Positions 8,364 through 16,331 of a DNA stretch of 36,927 bases are shown piece after piece. The number at the start of each line of letters is the position of its first letter. Positions within the stretch are counted from its first letter, which is position 1. A program made the translations under genes and the position numbers. The stretch lies in the NCBI GenBank assembly GCA_002067705.1, contig MVRL01000155.1, positions 1-36,927 of the forward strand, read 5' to 3'. The DNA is from Methanosaeta sp. PtaU1.Bin112 (GTDB lineage: Archaea; Halobacteriota; Methanosarcinia; Methanotrichales; Methanotrichaceae). The notes beneath the pieces were generated by a model. That model saw only the letters and a list, made by a program, of their open reading frames with translations. It was not told the origin of the DNA and did no database searches.

Positions 8364-8396
8364 AAGCTAAATCTCGCTTATTTGGCGAAATAGCTT
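8364..8396 (+). other. Leader hairpin upstream of the secreted-protein gene
   Basis: AAGCTA at 8364-8369 pairs with TAGCTT at 8391-8396, and CGC/GCG pairs inside that. The hairpin would lie at the extreme 5' end of the transcript predicted from the TATA box, a position that can stabilise messages. The effect is inference. Confidence 0.45.
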
Positions 8397-8433
8397 AAAT
8401 TAATCGCTTAAAAAAAAGGGGGCGAAAAGAAAA

Positions 8434-9234
8434 ATGAAGGGAGTAATAGTAGTAGCATTCATGCTTGCAATTGCCCTTATGGGAGGTTGCAGCATCGTGC
8501 TAGCTAATCCACCACTGGTCCCTCCAGTGCAGTATGAGCAGTTCTGTGAAGCACAGAAAGTATCCGGAACAGGAGTTATTGATGTCAGCACATCGGTAAT
8601 TGACAAGAAGATCGCACTTGAATACTACAACACCATGGCTGGCGACGGCGACATGGAGCTTGACTCCGAACACGCCTACTCGCAGGATCCTGAGAAGCTG
8701 AAGAGGGTGGTAAGCTCAGTGAACGGCAGCAATGAGACCGGCTTTAACCTCTTTGAGACTACCAAGCTGACCTATGCAGGCGAAACGCCATTGACTGGCG
8801 GCAAGTATCTGCATTCCAAGGCATTCTACGGTGGCATAGGCGCCGATGTGCAGGAGATGTTCTCCGTAAACGAGATGGAAAAGGATGAAACTGCATTCTT
8901 TGCCTCGACAACGCCTTACCAGCCGGCCGGAAACGTCAGCCCGGAGAACCTGATCAAAAAGCTCAAAGAAGCGGGAAGAGATACCAAAGAAGTCGAGAAG
9001 CTGATGACTGCCAACAATGAGATCTACATACCGTCTCATCTTGTAGGCCTGGAGACCAAGAACTCCTTCAATGGTACCTGGGGCACCGACGCCAAGTGGC
9101 ATAAGATATTCTACAAGGATATCAAGGCCCACGAGATGTTCACCGGAACCTTCGAAGCTGAGAAGACCATAAAGTTCCATGAGAATCCCGTGCCGGATAT
9201 AATCCGTCCGCCATGTGATGGCATCGACTGCTAG
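8434..9234 (+). CDS. Secreted protein, member of a local paralogous pair, unknown function
   Basis: 266 residues. Residues 1-23 form a signal peptide (positively charged start, hydrophobic core, ANP cleavage area), with a Cys at 19 that could also be a lipobox. The mature part is hydrophilic and beta-rich. Around 120-150 it carries KAFYGGIGADVQEMFSVNEM, closely matched by SAVFGGVGAKVKESYDVSQM in the next gene, and it ends in PPCDGIDC, matched by EPCQEGDC there. The two share a C-terminal domain of about 200 residues, here without the Ig-like domain of its neighbour. The strong TATA box and leader hairpin suggest good expression. No enzyme motif is visible; a structural or cell-surface role is the likeliest guess. 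The family was not recognised. Confidence 0.85.
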   Translation: MKGVIVVAFMLAIALMGGCSIVLANPPLVPPVQYEQFCEAQKVSGTGVIDVSTSVIDKKIALEYYNTMAGDGDMELDSEHAYSQDPEKLKRVVSSVNGSNETGFNLFETTKLTYAGETPLTGGKYLHSKAFYGGIGADVQEMFSVNEMEKDETAFFASTTPYQPAGNVSPENLIKKLKEAGRDTKEVEKLMTANNEIYIPSHLVGLETKNSFNGTWGTDAKWHKIFYKDIKAHEMFTGTFEAEKTIKFHENPVPDIIRPPCDGIDC

Positions 9235-9254
9235 GCAGATAACGCCTGCAGTCG

Positions 9255-9275
9255 TTTCTTTTTTATTTTTATTTT
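9255..9275 (+). terminator. T-rich termination stretch after the first secreted protein
   Basis: TTTCTTTTTTATTTTTATTTT lies about 20 bases after the stop at 9234. Runs of T on the coding strand are the usual archaeal termination signal. The next gene starts 22 bases later, so some read-through into it is possible. Confidence 0.5.
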
Positions 9276-9297
9276 GGCCAAATCCAGGGGGGTTTAA

Positions 9298-10485
9298 ATG
9301 AAGAAAAAGATGATTGTGATCGCAATTATGCTTATGCTCATCCTGACAGCAGCCCAGGCAGAGGCCACAGTCGAGGATTCGGGAGCAGCTTTGGGCGACG
9401 TTTCGAGCAGCTGGACCGTCCCCACATCGCCGACCTTACCCACATATCTGCCCAGCCCATGTTCTGGGGATTCCGGCAACCTGGAAGTGAGAATCGGATT
9501 TACCGGGCCACAGCACGAGCAAGACAAATGGTATACAACTCCCGGCAAACCATTGGACTTCATGGTTACCGTAATCAACAATGGTATGACAGAGGTTGAG
9601 GCACAGGCCAATATCAAGCCGGAGAGCTGCCCCTTCGAATGGTTCAGCTGGACGACGACCTCTTTGGTCATCCCGGCAGGAGTCTCCAGATCCGCGGCCC
9701 TGCAAGTTCTGCCTGATGAGAGCGCGACAGCCGGAGAGTATAAGTTCGAGGTGGAAGCTTCAGCCAGGTGCCGCAGCCCCGGATCATCCCCTGCAATATT
9801 CAGGGTCCAAGCGTACGACTACGCATCAGAGACCTCTGTAAGCGGCTCCGGCCAGTTTCAGATAAATAAAGACCTCAGAAGCATGAACTCCGGCATCAAG
9901 TCCAACAAAAATGTGCTGTTTTCCGGCAGCGTGGATGCCCTGGTAAAGAACGAATACATGGTGGACAAGGCTTTGGGCAAGAATGCCAATTTCCACGAAC
10001 AGGATGCAGTTGATAACTACAATGCAGTCTCTCTTGGCGATGCCCTTGTAGGAACGGAGAGCTTCAAGAGTTCTGCTGTCTTCGGAGGTGTAGGAGCTAA
10101 AGTCAAGGAGAGCTATGATGTCTCGCAGATGGAGTTTAAAAGCCAGGATCTTGTCCTGCATCAGACGGGATCTCTAAAGAAGAACGCGGAATTCAAGACG
10201 GCAGACAACTTCACCGGATACTACCTGATAGACGCCAAGCAGATAGTGCCCGGCAAAAAGAGCATGAAGGAATTTGAGGAGTATTTCGGATCATTTGAGA
10301 TCAATCGGAGAATTCTCTTCCGGGATGCTACAAAATCAAAAGAGCCATGCCAGGAAGGAGACTGCTTAAAAGCACAGAGCGCCAGCCTACCTATAGCAAG
10401 CAGTCAAATCTTTGCCAGCCCCTGCTCAAGCGGCTCATGCAATAAATTCGCAAATGCCCTAAACGCCTTCACCAAATCGGCTTGA
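9298..10485 (+). CDS. Secreted protein with Ig-like domain plus the domain shared with its neighbour
   Basis: 395 residues with a signal peptide (1-22, ending AEA). Residues about 60-165 resemble an Ig-like or CARDB/NEW3-type beta-sandwich: KPLDFMVTVINNGMTEVEA, WTTTSLVIPAGVSRSAALQV, then AGEYKFEVEASARC. From about residue 190 the protein aligns with the upstream gene, including AVFGGVGAKVKESYDVSQM and EPCQEGDC, and adds a Cys-containing tail of about 40 residues (SPCSSGSCNKF). The ATG is set by a GGGG-rich ribosome site six bases upstream. The pair looks like a duplication in which one copy gained or lost the beta-sandwich. Probably an extracytoplasmic surface or matrix protein; no catalytic motif seen. 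Confidence 0.85.
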   Translation: MKKKMIVIAIMLMLILTAAQAEATVEDSGAALGDVSSSWTVPTSPTLPTYLPSPCSGDSGNLEVRIGFTGPQHEQDKWYTTPGKPLDFMVTVINNGMTEVEAQANIKPESCPFEWFSWTTTSLVIPAGVSRSAALQVLPDESATAGEYKFEVEASARCRSPGSSPAIFRVQAYDYASETSVSGSGQFQINKDLRSMNSGIKSNKNVLFSGSVDALVKNEYMVDKALGKNANFHEQDAVDNYNAVSLGDALVGTESFKSSAVFGGVGAKVKESYDVSQMEFKSQDLVLHQTGSLKKNAEFKTADNFTGYYLIDAKQIVPGKKSMKEFEEYFGSFEINRRILFRDATKSKEPCQEGDCLKAQSASLPIASSQIFASPCSSGSCNKFANALNAFTKSA

Positions 10486-10933
10486 TTTTTTTGCAAAATT
10501 CAGGGGATGTGAGAAGATCAGAAGGAATGAGGCGAAGATCTCGGGGGTAATGGAAGAGATACATCATTTAATTCTTCCATCGTTCTTCGCCCAATTCATT
10601 AAAGTCGTTCTTTATATTTAAAACTATTCTTTTTAATTAAGTAATATTCATTTGTGTTTCACTGAAATTTAATAAAACGATACATTAACGAAAAGATCAG
10701 GTGAAAACATATATCACTATTAATTTAATATAATTATCAAATATAATGCATACCGGAATAGATTATATCAAGAGTTCTTGTCATTGAATGTTTGCCAGCT
10801 ACCTCCAATAAGGATATCATCGGCATTGAGTCTAATGACCACGATATAAGCAAAAAGAATAAATGGTTAAAGCCCAAGTAGCTGAAAAAAGGGATATGAT
10901 TGCGCAACCCTTTAGAGTAAGGAGGTTCAGGAA
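10486..10933. other. 448-base intergenic region with nested hairpin and AT-rich promoter area
   Basis: No convincing coding frame. A run of seven T at 10486-10492 follows the upstream stop. A nested inverted repeat lies at 10531-10591 (separate entry). From about 10600 to 10760 the sequence is very AT-rich with several TATA-like stretches (for example near 10720-10745) that could drive the gene at 10934. A strong AAGGAGG ribosome site lies at about 10919-10925. Confidence 0.5.
10531..10591 (+). other. Two nested 8-bp stems: structured 3' end or small RNA
   Basis: GGCGAAGA (10531-10538) pairs with TCTTCGCC (10584-10591), and inside it ATGGAAGA (10550-10557) pairs with TCTTCCAT (10573-10580). 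Both stems are perfect. The element lies about 45 bases after the stop of the second secreted protein and is not followed by a T run. It may protect the 3' end of that message or be a separate RNA. Confidence 0.5.
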
Positions 10934-11341
10934 ATGAAGTTGATTCTTACATTATTCGTAGTTGCGATTCTCCTGGCAAGCGCGGCAGTTACGGCCAGCG
11001 CTGCCGATGTTCTGGAATTGAGCACATTAGGCAAAAAAACGAGCGTAGAGGCAGTCACACTTCCCAGGCTCTCGCCCACAATGCCGACAATCTCGCCAAC
11101 CAGTCTGGGAGGCAAACAGGATACAAATGTGCTGGATCTCAGCACACTGGGAAAGAAGACACAAACCAACGCAAATGCATCCATGATTAAGGGCGCCGCC
11201 CCGGTTACGGTTACACCCATGTTCTCAGTTAAGAATGGCAATGTGACAAATCAGGCAGGCTCTGTCTTTACCCTACCTCAAGCAGTTGCTGCCGCCCCAT
11301 CCGTCTATACTCCGCCCATAGCGATATTTGGCGGTGCTTAA
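10934..11341 (+). CDS. Small secreted protein with an internal LSTLGKKT repeat
   Basis: 135 residues with a signal peptide (1-23, cleavage near ASAADV). The mature protein contains VLELSTLGKKTS at about 25-36 and VLDLSTLGKKTQ at about 64-75, separated by a Pro/Thr/Ser-rich spacer. A Val/Ala/Pro-rich tail ends IAIFGGA. A strong AAGGAGG ribosome site lies 8-14 bases before the ATG. Low aromatic and charge content suggests an extended or surface-associated peptide. The family was not recognised. Only nine bases separate its stop from the next start, so the two genes are probably cotranscribed. Confidence 0.75.
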   Translation: MKLILTLFVVAILLASAAVTASAADVLELSTLGKKTSVEAVTLPRLSPTMPTISPTSLGGKQDTNVLDLSTLGKKTQTNANASMIKGAAPVTVTPMFSVKNGNVTNQAGSVFTLPQAVAAAPSVYTPPIAIFGGA

Positions 11342-11350
11342 AGAGGAAAA

Positions 11351-11503
11351 ATGAGAGTATCGCTTAAGGTTGATGAGAAGGCGATCGATTTAAATGCCTT
11401 TACCCAGGAGATCATCGGCAATACGGCTGCGGCCATGGCTGAATCTCTGCGGGGCGTCGGCCAGGATTGGAAAGGAATTGAGATCAAGATAGAAAAGCAT
11501 TGA
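11351..11503 (+). CDS. 50-residue conserved archaeal protein
   Basis: Reads MRVSLKVDEKAIDLNAFTQE, then IIGNTAAAMAESLRGV and ends EIKIEKH. The pattern of a short beta strand, x-LN-x-F-x-Q-x-I, a helix with SL(K/R)GV, and a closing IEIKIE strand matches a small protein family I know from methanogen genomes as conserved hypothetical. Its function is unknown to me. The start is supported by a GAGG ribosome site six bases upstream. The fold would be a compact beta-alpha-beta unit. It follows the secreted repeat protein by nine bases. Confidence 0.75.
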   Translation: MRVSLKVDEKAIDLNAFTQEIIGNTAAAMAESLRGVGQDWKGIEIKIEKH

Positions 11504-11537
11504 CTTCCTCCCTTGCCCCTCAAAGGGGCAGGGCTCT
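11501..11537. mobile_element. Possible IS200/IS605-type right-end remnant
   Basis: The sequence TGACTTCCTCCC followed by a short hairpin (TGCCCCT, loop CAA, AGGGGCA) and GGGCT resembles the 3' end of IS605-family elements carrying TnpB, where GACTTCCTCCC and a hairpin mark the right end and the guide-RNA scaffold. No tnpA or tnpB gene lies next to it here. It could instead be a plain hairpin terminator for the genes at 10934-11503. The likeness is from memory of such ends and not verified. Confidence 0.3.
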
Positions 11538-12371
11538 ATACATCAACGCATTGAAGTCCGGGTCCATCACCAGCCCAAATCAGGGCAAAGATGGATCATG
11601 ATCTGTCAGTGTCTTGGACATCCTAATATCGTACGGGGAGCATTTTTTTGGACTTTATCCCCAAGACACAGGCTCTACAATGATGCTGTAACAGAAGAGG
11701 AGCGCCCCGACCAAAGCCGCACTCCTCTGGGCGGCTAATGGCAGATGGCCAGGGCACATCATTCATCCATTTTTGGCAAGTGAGCGCTGCAAGAGCAATA
11801 AGGTAAAGGAGGCTGTTGCACTTCTCGCCCACATCTCTGCCATCATCGTACATAGTAATAAATCTTTTGCTATTAGTATGAATCCTATAAAAGGCGCCGC
11901 CCTGTATCCGGCATATTCCTAATTATTAATTCTGATCAATCTTCAGGAATAAATATGGTTTTCGCGACCGATTCCACGCCCTTCGTTTGAATTGCACAGA
12001 GAGGAATATCCCCATTCATCCTACTTGTTTTAAATAGGAGCACGATTCATCCTACTTCGTCTAAAGAGGATGATTTTGCATCCGCAGAAGATCCAATCAA
12101 GGGAAGCTAAAAAAACTATCGCAACCATGATCAGCAATAATTGCATCATGAATTATTGACTTGATATTGCAAGAGATGCAGTCATTAAACAAATATTCCA
12201 TGCTAATAAATGCAGATTAGTACCAAGTATTATATCATAAAAAAGTATTATTACCAAATATATTGCGCGGATTGACTTGAGGTTCAGCGGACTGCGCAGA
12301 TCTGAGCAAAGTTAAAAATCCGAATAGCATATCGCTATGCAGATATCTGATGCCATAAGGAGGTAAGAATA
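11538..12371. other. About 830-base intergenic region, mostly non-coding
   Basis: No convincing gene. A minus-strand 76-residue frame at 11623-11853 has poor protein character. An imperfect hairpin pairs TCCATC (11563-11568) with GATGGA (11590-11595), with GCCC/GGGC inside. The 13-base direct repeat ATTCATCCTACTT occurs at 12014-12026 and 12045-12057. From 12130 the sequence is AT-rich promoter-like DNA in front of the ATPase at 12372. A decayed insertion element is possible because of the hairpin at its left edge. Confidence 0.4.
12245..12258 (+). promoter_or_regulatory. Putative operator GTATTATTACCAAA before the ATPase gene
   Basis: GTATTATTACCAAA, about 115 bases before the ATPase start, resembles ATACTATTACCAAA at 22373-22386 in front of the FecB-like binding protein. 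A shared site would link the lone ATPase to its likely importer partners. The match is short and AT-rich, so it is suggestive only. Confidence 0.3.
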
Positions 12372-13148
12372 TTGGTAAATATTACAATAAGGAATCTTAC
12401 ATTTGGCTACAACAGCCATAAAATACTTGATGATCTAAATCTCATTGTTGAGAACTCCGAGATCTTGAGCCTGGTCGGTCCGAATGGCTCGGGAAAGACA
12501 ACGCTCATCAAGTGCATCGATCGCATCCTCAAACCGATGGGCAGCATCCTCCTTGACGGCAAGGAACTGGAGAATATGAGCCGCCAGGAGGTAGCCAGAC
12601 AGATAGGATATGTCCCTCAGTCCAGCTCCACTCCACTTGCTACTACTGTTTTTGATACAGTCCTCATGGGCAGGAGACCTCATATCGGCTGGAGGGTAAC
12701 CGATTACGACCTGGACAAGGTAACTGAGGTCCTGGAGAGGCTCCACCTCGGGGACCTGGCCATGCGCGACTTCTCTCAGCTATCTGGAGGCCAGAAGCAA
12801 AAGGTGCTCATCGCCCGTGCCCTGGCTCAGGAGCCAGCCGTCCTCTTGCTGGATGAGCCGACATCCAATCTGGATATGCTTCATCAGCTAGAGGTAATGG
12901 AGACGGTAAGTAGCCTGGTCAAAGAGAAGAAGATATCAGCAGTCATGGCTATTCACGACCTCAATTTAGCCGCCCGTTTCTCTGATAAACTGGTCATGCT
13001 TAAGGATGGAAAGGTCTATGCAGCAGGCGAACCAAAGGCTCTGCTCAGCAAGGCCAACATCAGTCGAGTTTTTGGCATAGAGGCCATAGTCATGAACGCT
13101 CTGGGCAGGCCCTACATCGTTCCTCTGCGGTCGCTGCATAGTGGATAA
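12372..13148 (+). CDS. ABC ATPase of the iron-siderophore/cobalamin importer family (FecE/BtuD-like)
   Basis: 258 residues from a TTG start supported by AAGGAGGTAAG just upstream. Motifs: Walker A GPNGSGKTT, Q-loop YVPQSS, signature LSGGQKQK, Walker B LLLDEPTSNLD, switch His in AIHDLNLA. GRRPHIGW after the Q-loop and VFGIEA near the C-terminus are typical of type II importers (BtuD, FecE, FhuC). No permease or binding protein lies next to it. The matching pair without an ATPase is at 22451-24752, so I infer they form one importer for a metal chelate, corrinoid or haem-like compound. It could also serve another importer elsewhere in the genome. Confidence 0.9.
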   Translation: MVNITIRNLTFGYNSHKILDDLNLIVENSEILSLVGPNGSGKTTLIKCIDRILKPMGSILLDGKELENMSRQEVARQIGYVPQSSSTPLATTVFDTVLMGRRPHIGWRVTDYDLDKVTEVLERLHLGDLAMRDFSQLSGGQKQKVLIARALAQEPAVLLLDEPTSNLDMLHQLEVMETVSSLVKEKKISAVMAIHDLNLAARFSDKLVMLKDGKVYAAGEPKALLSKANISRVFGIEAIVMNALGRPYIVPLRSLHSG

Positions 13149-13161
13149 TCATGCGGAAAAA

Positions 13162-13962
13162 TCATGCAGCCAACCGCAGTCCGATCCTCCGAATATCCTC
13201 TAGAAACTCGCATATGTCTCTTAAAACAATGGGATCCTTCACCCAGATTCCGCCTTCGTAGTTGCTCTCTGTGCCCCCTTTGGTGAGATTGGCGGAGGTT
13301 ATTATGGCCTCTTTTCGGTCCACCATGTAGATCTTGGCATGAAGCAGGTCCACCAGAATAGCCTCTCCCCCCAACTCCAAGATCTCCTCCTGCAAATTAT
13401 CGCTCAGTCCCTGGGAGTAGTCCGAATCGATTCCGCGCATAAATACGCTCAAGGTTCCTCCCTTTCGAGAGAATCTGCGCAAAGGCCCTTTGATCTTATT
13501 CCATGTCTGCTTTTTTATCCAGGGTGAGACGATCACTATCTCAAATTGGGCATCTTGCACCATGCGGCAGAGTCGGTCCTCGAATCTGTGCCCCCCTTGG
13601 GAAGGAGAGGTACCCAGGAAGAGAATGTCGGACCCTTTTTGAGACCTGTCGACAAAATCCTCCAGGAATTGCAGTCTCTGGGCAGAGGCATAATCCTGCG
13701 TATGCTTGGCCCTTTTGAGCTCCTCTTCCAGTTCCAGGGCCCTTTCTCTCCATTTGAGCAACTGGGAAAACTTGCGCTGCAGCAGATCAATGCTGCCTTC
13801 TTTTTGCCTCAGCCTGTCCTGCCAGAGGAGAAGGTCTTTTTGCAGCAGCCTGCGGTCTTCTTGCAGCCTCTTATTCCTGCCTTCCTGGAGCTCTATAATG
13901 CTTACTGATAATATCGCCAACGCTAGAAAGATCAGCCATATCAAGTAGCCCTCCAATTCCAT
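13162..13962 (-). CDS. Membrane-anchored phospholipase-D-fold protein with coiled coil
   Basis: 266 residues from the ATG at 13962 (GAGAGG ribosome site upstream; the frame extends to 14052 but without a better start). One transmembrane helix at about 6-22, then a long coiled coil rich in Glu, Arg, Leu and Gln (about 25-108), then a single PLD-like domain (about 115-260). The domain has one HKD motif, HAKIYMVDRKEAIITSAN (H208, K210, D215), with the usual SAN following. Enzymes with one motif act as dimers, and the coiled coil could supply dimerisation. Such proteins include nucleases and phosphodiesterases; the substrate is unknown. The topology would place the catalytic domain in the cytoplasm if the N-terminus is outside. 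The convergent ATPase gene ends 13 bases away. Confidence 0.85.
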   Translation of the reverse strand: MELEGYLIWLIFLALAILSVSIIELQEGRNKRLQEDRRLLQKDLLLWQDRLRQKEGSIDLLQRKFSQLLKWRERALELEEELKRAKHTQDYASAQRLQFLEDFVDRSQKGSDILFLGTSPSQGGHRFEDRLCRMVQDAQFEIVIVSPWIKKQTWNKIKGPLRRFSRKGGTLSVFMRGIDSDYSQGLSDNLQEEILELGGEAILVDLLHAKIYMVDRKEAIITSANLTKGGTESNYEGGIWVKDPIVLRDICEFLEDIRRIGLRLAA

Positions 13963-14132
13963 CGACCTCTCAAGAAAATCTTCCCACAAGTTATATAAAG
14001 ATAATGTAATCAATACGCAATGACTTCCATCCAGGAAGCCTGGTTGATACAAATAATATTCTGAATTATTTTAATATTGTCTGAGGAAAGATTTCCAAAA
14101 AATGCCTGAAAAAATTTGGGATAATTCCTGCA

Positions 14133-15833
14133 CTAGAACATCCCTGGTGGCATGCCGCCCATTCCACCCATGCCGGGTGGCATTCCCATGCCGCCCATAC
14201 CACCCATACCACCCATTCCGCCCATTCCCGGAGGCATTCCTCCTGCACCACGGGGTGGTGGCGTTTTGGTTGAAGCGAGAACATCATCGATGCGCAATAT
14301 GAGGCAGGCTGCGTCAGTGGCGGATAAGAGTGCCTGGACCTTGACGCGCAGCGGCTCGACGACGCCCATCTTTAACATATCCTGGATCTCGCCAGTATAG
14401 GCATTAAGGCCATTGTTCTTGTTGATGCCGTGCATGTTCTTCAGCTCGATAGTCTTGTCGATGGCATCAAAGCCGGCATTTTCAGCCAGTGTCTTGGGTA
14501 CTATCTCCACGGCTTCAGCGAACTTGATGACTGCCAGTTGCTCGCGACCCTTCAGAGAAGATGCATACTCACGCAGGCGCATGGCAAGCTCAATCTCAGG
14601 AGCGCCCCCGCCTGCAACCAGTTTCCCATCCTCAACAACATCGGCCACGGCGTGAATCGCATCATCCAGGGCCCTCTCCAGGCCGTTAAGGACCTGCTGA
14701 GTGCCTCCGCGCAGCAGCAGGGTGGCAGAATGGTTCCGGGTGCCGGTGACAAAGGTCATGATGCCGCTTCCCAGGCGCTTCTCCTCCACAAGGGCTGCAG
14801 TACCCAGATCGCTTGGCTTGAGCTCGTCCAGGCCGGTTACAATAGTGGCACCCGTGGCTCTGGCCAGCTTATCCAGATCCTTTTTAATGACGCGACGCAG
14901 AGCCAAAATTCCGGCATTGGCCAGATGATGCTGGGCCAGGTCATCGATGCCTTTTTGGCAGAAGACCACCGTAGCTCCGCTGGAGATCACTTTGTCGGCG
15001 GCCTCTTTAATTCTCATCTTCTCATGCTCCATGAATTGCTGGAACTGAGTGGAGGATGTTATCTGCAGCTCGGCCTTTGTCTCGGTATCCTTGGATTCAA
15101 TCGGTGTGGAGAGAAGAGCAATCCTGGCATTTTCGACCCTTCTGGGCATGTTCTGATGGACGATCTCCTTATCGATTACTATGCCCTCGATAATCTGTGA
15201 ATCCATTGTGCTCTCGCCCACCTTCTTCTCCACATTGACCCGATCCATATCAAAGCTCTTCTTGCCGCCGTAGTTCTCAACGGCATTGAGGACCAGGTCA
15301 ACGGCATAACTGGCCATCTTGCTGTCCGGAGACTCAGCCAGCTTTCCGGTCATGGCAGTCTCGGCAATCTTCTCCAGAAGAACGCGATCTTTTTCAGAGG
15401 CATCGATGGAGATTGATTTCACAATCTGCACTGCCTTTTCCGCAGCCATTCTGTACCCCTGCACAATCATGGTAGGGTGAACCTTCTGGTCTATCAGCAT
15501 CTCCGCTCTTTTGAGCAGCTCGCCAGCCAGCACGGCCACGGTAGTGGTTCCATCGCCTACTTCCTTGTCCTGGGTTTTGGCAGCCTCAATAAGCATCTTA
15601 GCCGCAGGATGCTGTACATCCATCTCTTTTAGGATGGTGACGCCATCATTGGTAATAGTGACGTCCCCAATGGAGTCTACCAGCAATTTATCCATGCCTT
15701 TGGGACCCAGGGTGCTCCTCACCGCATTGGCTACGGCGCGGGCAGCCATGATGTTATTCGAGATGGCATCTTTGCCCGACTCTCTCCGGGTGTCCTTTAA
15801 AATGATAATTGGCGATCCGCCCATTCCTGCCAT
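14133..15833 (-). CDS. ths: Thermosome subunit (group II chaperonin)
   Basis: 566 residues. Forms the double-ring ATP-dependent chaperonin that folds cytosolic proteins. Diagnostic motifs: [16 protein letters not shown] and TNDGVTIL near the N-terminus, the nucleotide-binding [15 protein letters not shown], and [19 protein letters not shown] in the second equatorial part. The C-terminus is a Gly-Gly-Met repeat tail that faces the ring cavity. Length and domain order are normal. An ACTGGAGG ribosome site lies a few bases before the ATG, and a TATA-like box at 15893-15905 fits a heat-shock-regulated archaeal promoter. It is transcribed away from the cold-shock gene. Which paralogue (alpha, beta or gamma) cannot be said. 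Confidence 0.97.
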   Translation of the reverse strand: MAGMGGSPIIILKDTRRESGKDAISNNIMAARAVANAVRSTLGPKGMDKLLVDSIGDVTITNDGVTILKEMDVQHPAAKMLIEAAKTQDKEVGDGTTTVAVLAGELLKRAEMLIDQKVHPTMIVQGYRMAAEKAVQIVKSISIDASEKDRVLLEKIAETAMTGKLAESPDSKMASYAVDLVLNAVENYGGKKSFDMDRVNVEKKVGESTMDSQIIEGIVIDKEIVHQNMPRRVENARIALLSTPIESKDTETKAELQITSSTQFQQFMEHEKMRIKEAADKVISSGATVVFCQKGIDDLAQHHLANAGILALRRVIKKDLDKLARATGATIVTGLDELKPSDLGTAALVEEKRLGSGIMTFVTGTRNHSATLLLRGGTQQVLNGLERALDDAIHAVADVVEDGKLVAGGGAPEIELAMRLREYASSLKGREQLAVIKFAEAVEIVPKTLAENAGFDAIDKTIELKNMHGINKNNGLNAYTGEIQDMLKMGVVEPLRVKVQALLSATDAACLILRIDDVLASTKTPPPRGAGGMPPGMGGMGGMGGMGGMGMPPGMGGMGGMPPGMF

Positions 15834-15892
15834 TTTTGATAATCCTCCAGTAATTGCATATTTTGCGAATTCTCATGTTCACAGTATTTGAT

Positions 15893-15905
15893 CTTCTATA
15901 AAACA
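15893..15905 (-). promoter_or_regulatory. TATA-like box for the thermosome gene
   Basis: On the minus strand this reads GTTTTATAGAAG, about 60-70 bases before the thermosome ATG, leaving a leader that carries the GGAGG ribosome site. Confidence 0.4.
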
Positions 15906-16034
15906 TTTTCCCTAAAATACGACAGCATTCGATTGTTCCAGATTGTCTAGTGGTATGCTTTTGAGGGATCAGCCAGAAACTTTAAGTACAGGAAGATCAT
16001 GGTAGACATGCTAATCTAATCAGAGGAATAAAAA

Positions 16035-16229
16035 ATGGTAACTGGAACAGTAAAGTTTTTCAACAGAGTAAAGAGCTTTGGATTCATAGCAGGCGACGAT
16101 GGAAAGGATTATTTTGTGCATGTAACTGGCTTGAAGCCCGGCGTCACTATCGATGAGGGTGACAAGGTAACCTTCGATGTCATTGAGGGCGAGAAAGGCC
16201 CCAAGGCTGACAAGGTCGAAAAGCTGTAA
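16035..16229 (+). CDS. Cold-shock domain protein
   Basis: 64 residues, a single OB-fold cold-shock domain. TGTVKFFNRVKSFGFIAGDD carries the RNP1-like KSFGFI and DYFVHV is the RNP2-like motif; VTFDVIEGEKGPKADKVEKL is the usual C-terminal strand. CspA-type proteins bind single-stranded RNA or DNA and melt secondary structure. The canonical KGFGFI is KSFGFI here, a mild change, and the aromatic residues are kept. An AGAGGAA ribosome site lies just before the ATG. CspA-family genes are patchy in archaea, so bacterial ancestry is likely. It is divergent from the thermosome gene with about 200 bases between. Confidence 0.95.
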   Translation: MVTGTVKFFNRVKSFGFIAGDDGKDYFVHVTGLKPGVTIDEGDKVTFDVIEGEKGPKADKVEKL

Positions 16230-16261
16230 ATACTCACAATAATGGCATAATAGAAAAAAGA

Positions 16262-16327
16262 AAAAATCGGTAGAAGGGTCTTCGACTTTTCTATCAGTTT
16301 TCCTATTTTGTTTGTTTTTAGTTTTTA
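16262..16327 (+). terminator. T-rich terminator after the cold-shock gene
   Basis: GAAG/CTTC can pair around 16273-16283, followed by repeated T runs over the next 45 bases. This is the expected form of an archaeal terminator. It also lies at the 3' end of the convergent HxlR gene. Confidence 0.5.
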
Positions 16328-16331
16328 TATC

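Noticed and set aside
11623-11853. 76-residue minus-strand frame in the large intergenic region
   Set aside because: No ribosome site, unusual composition, no recognisable domain; probably a chance frame or old debris.
12014-12057. Two ATTCATCCTACTT repeats spaced like a CRISPR repeat-spacer unit
   Set aside because: Only two units of 13 bases, no further copies, no cas genes. Kept as a plain direct repeat.
14430-15200. 256-residue plus-strand frame opposite the thermosome gene
   Set aside because: Antisense to a fully conserved chaperonin; no promoter or ribosome site, and composition is that of a shadow.
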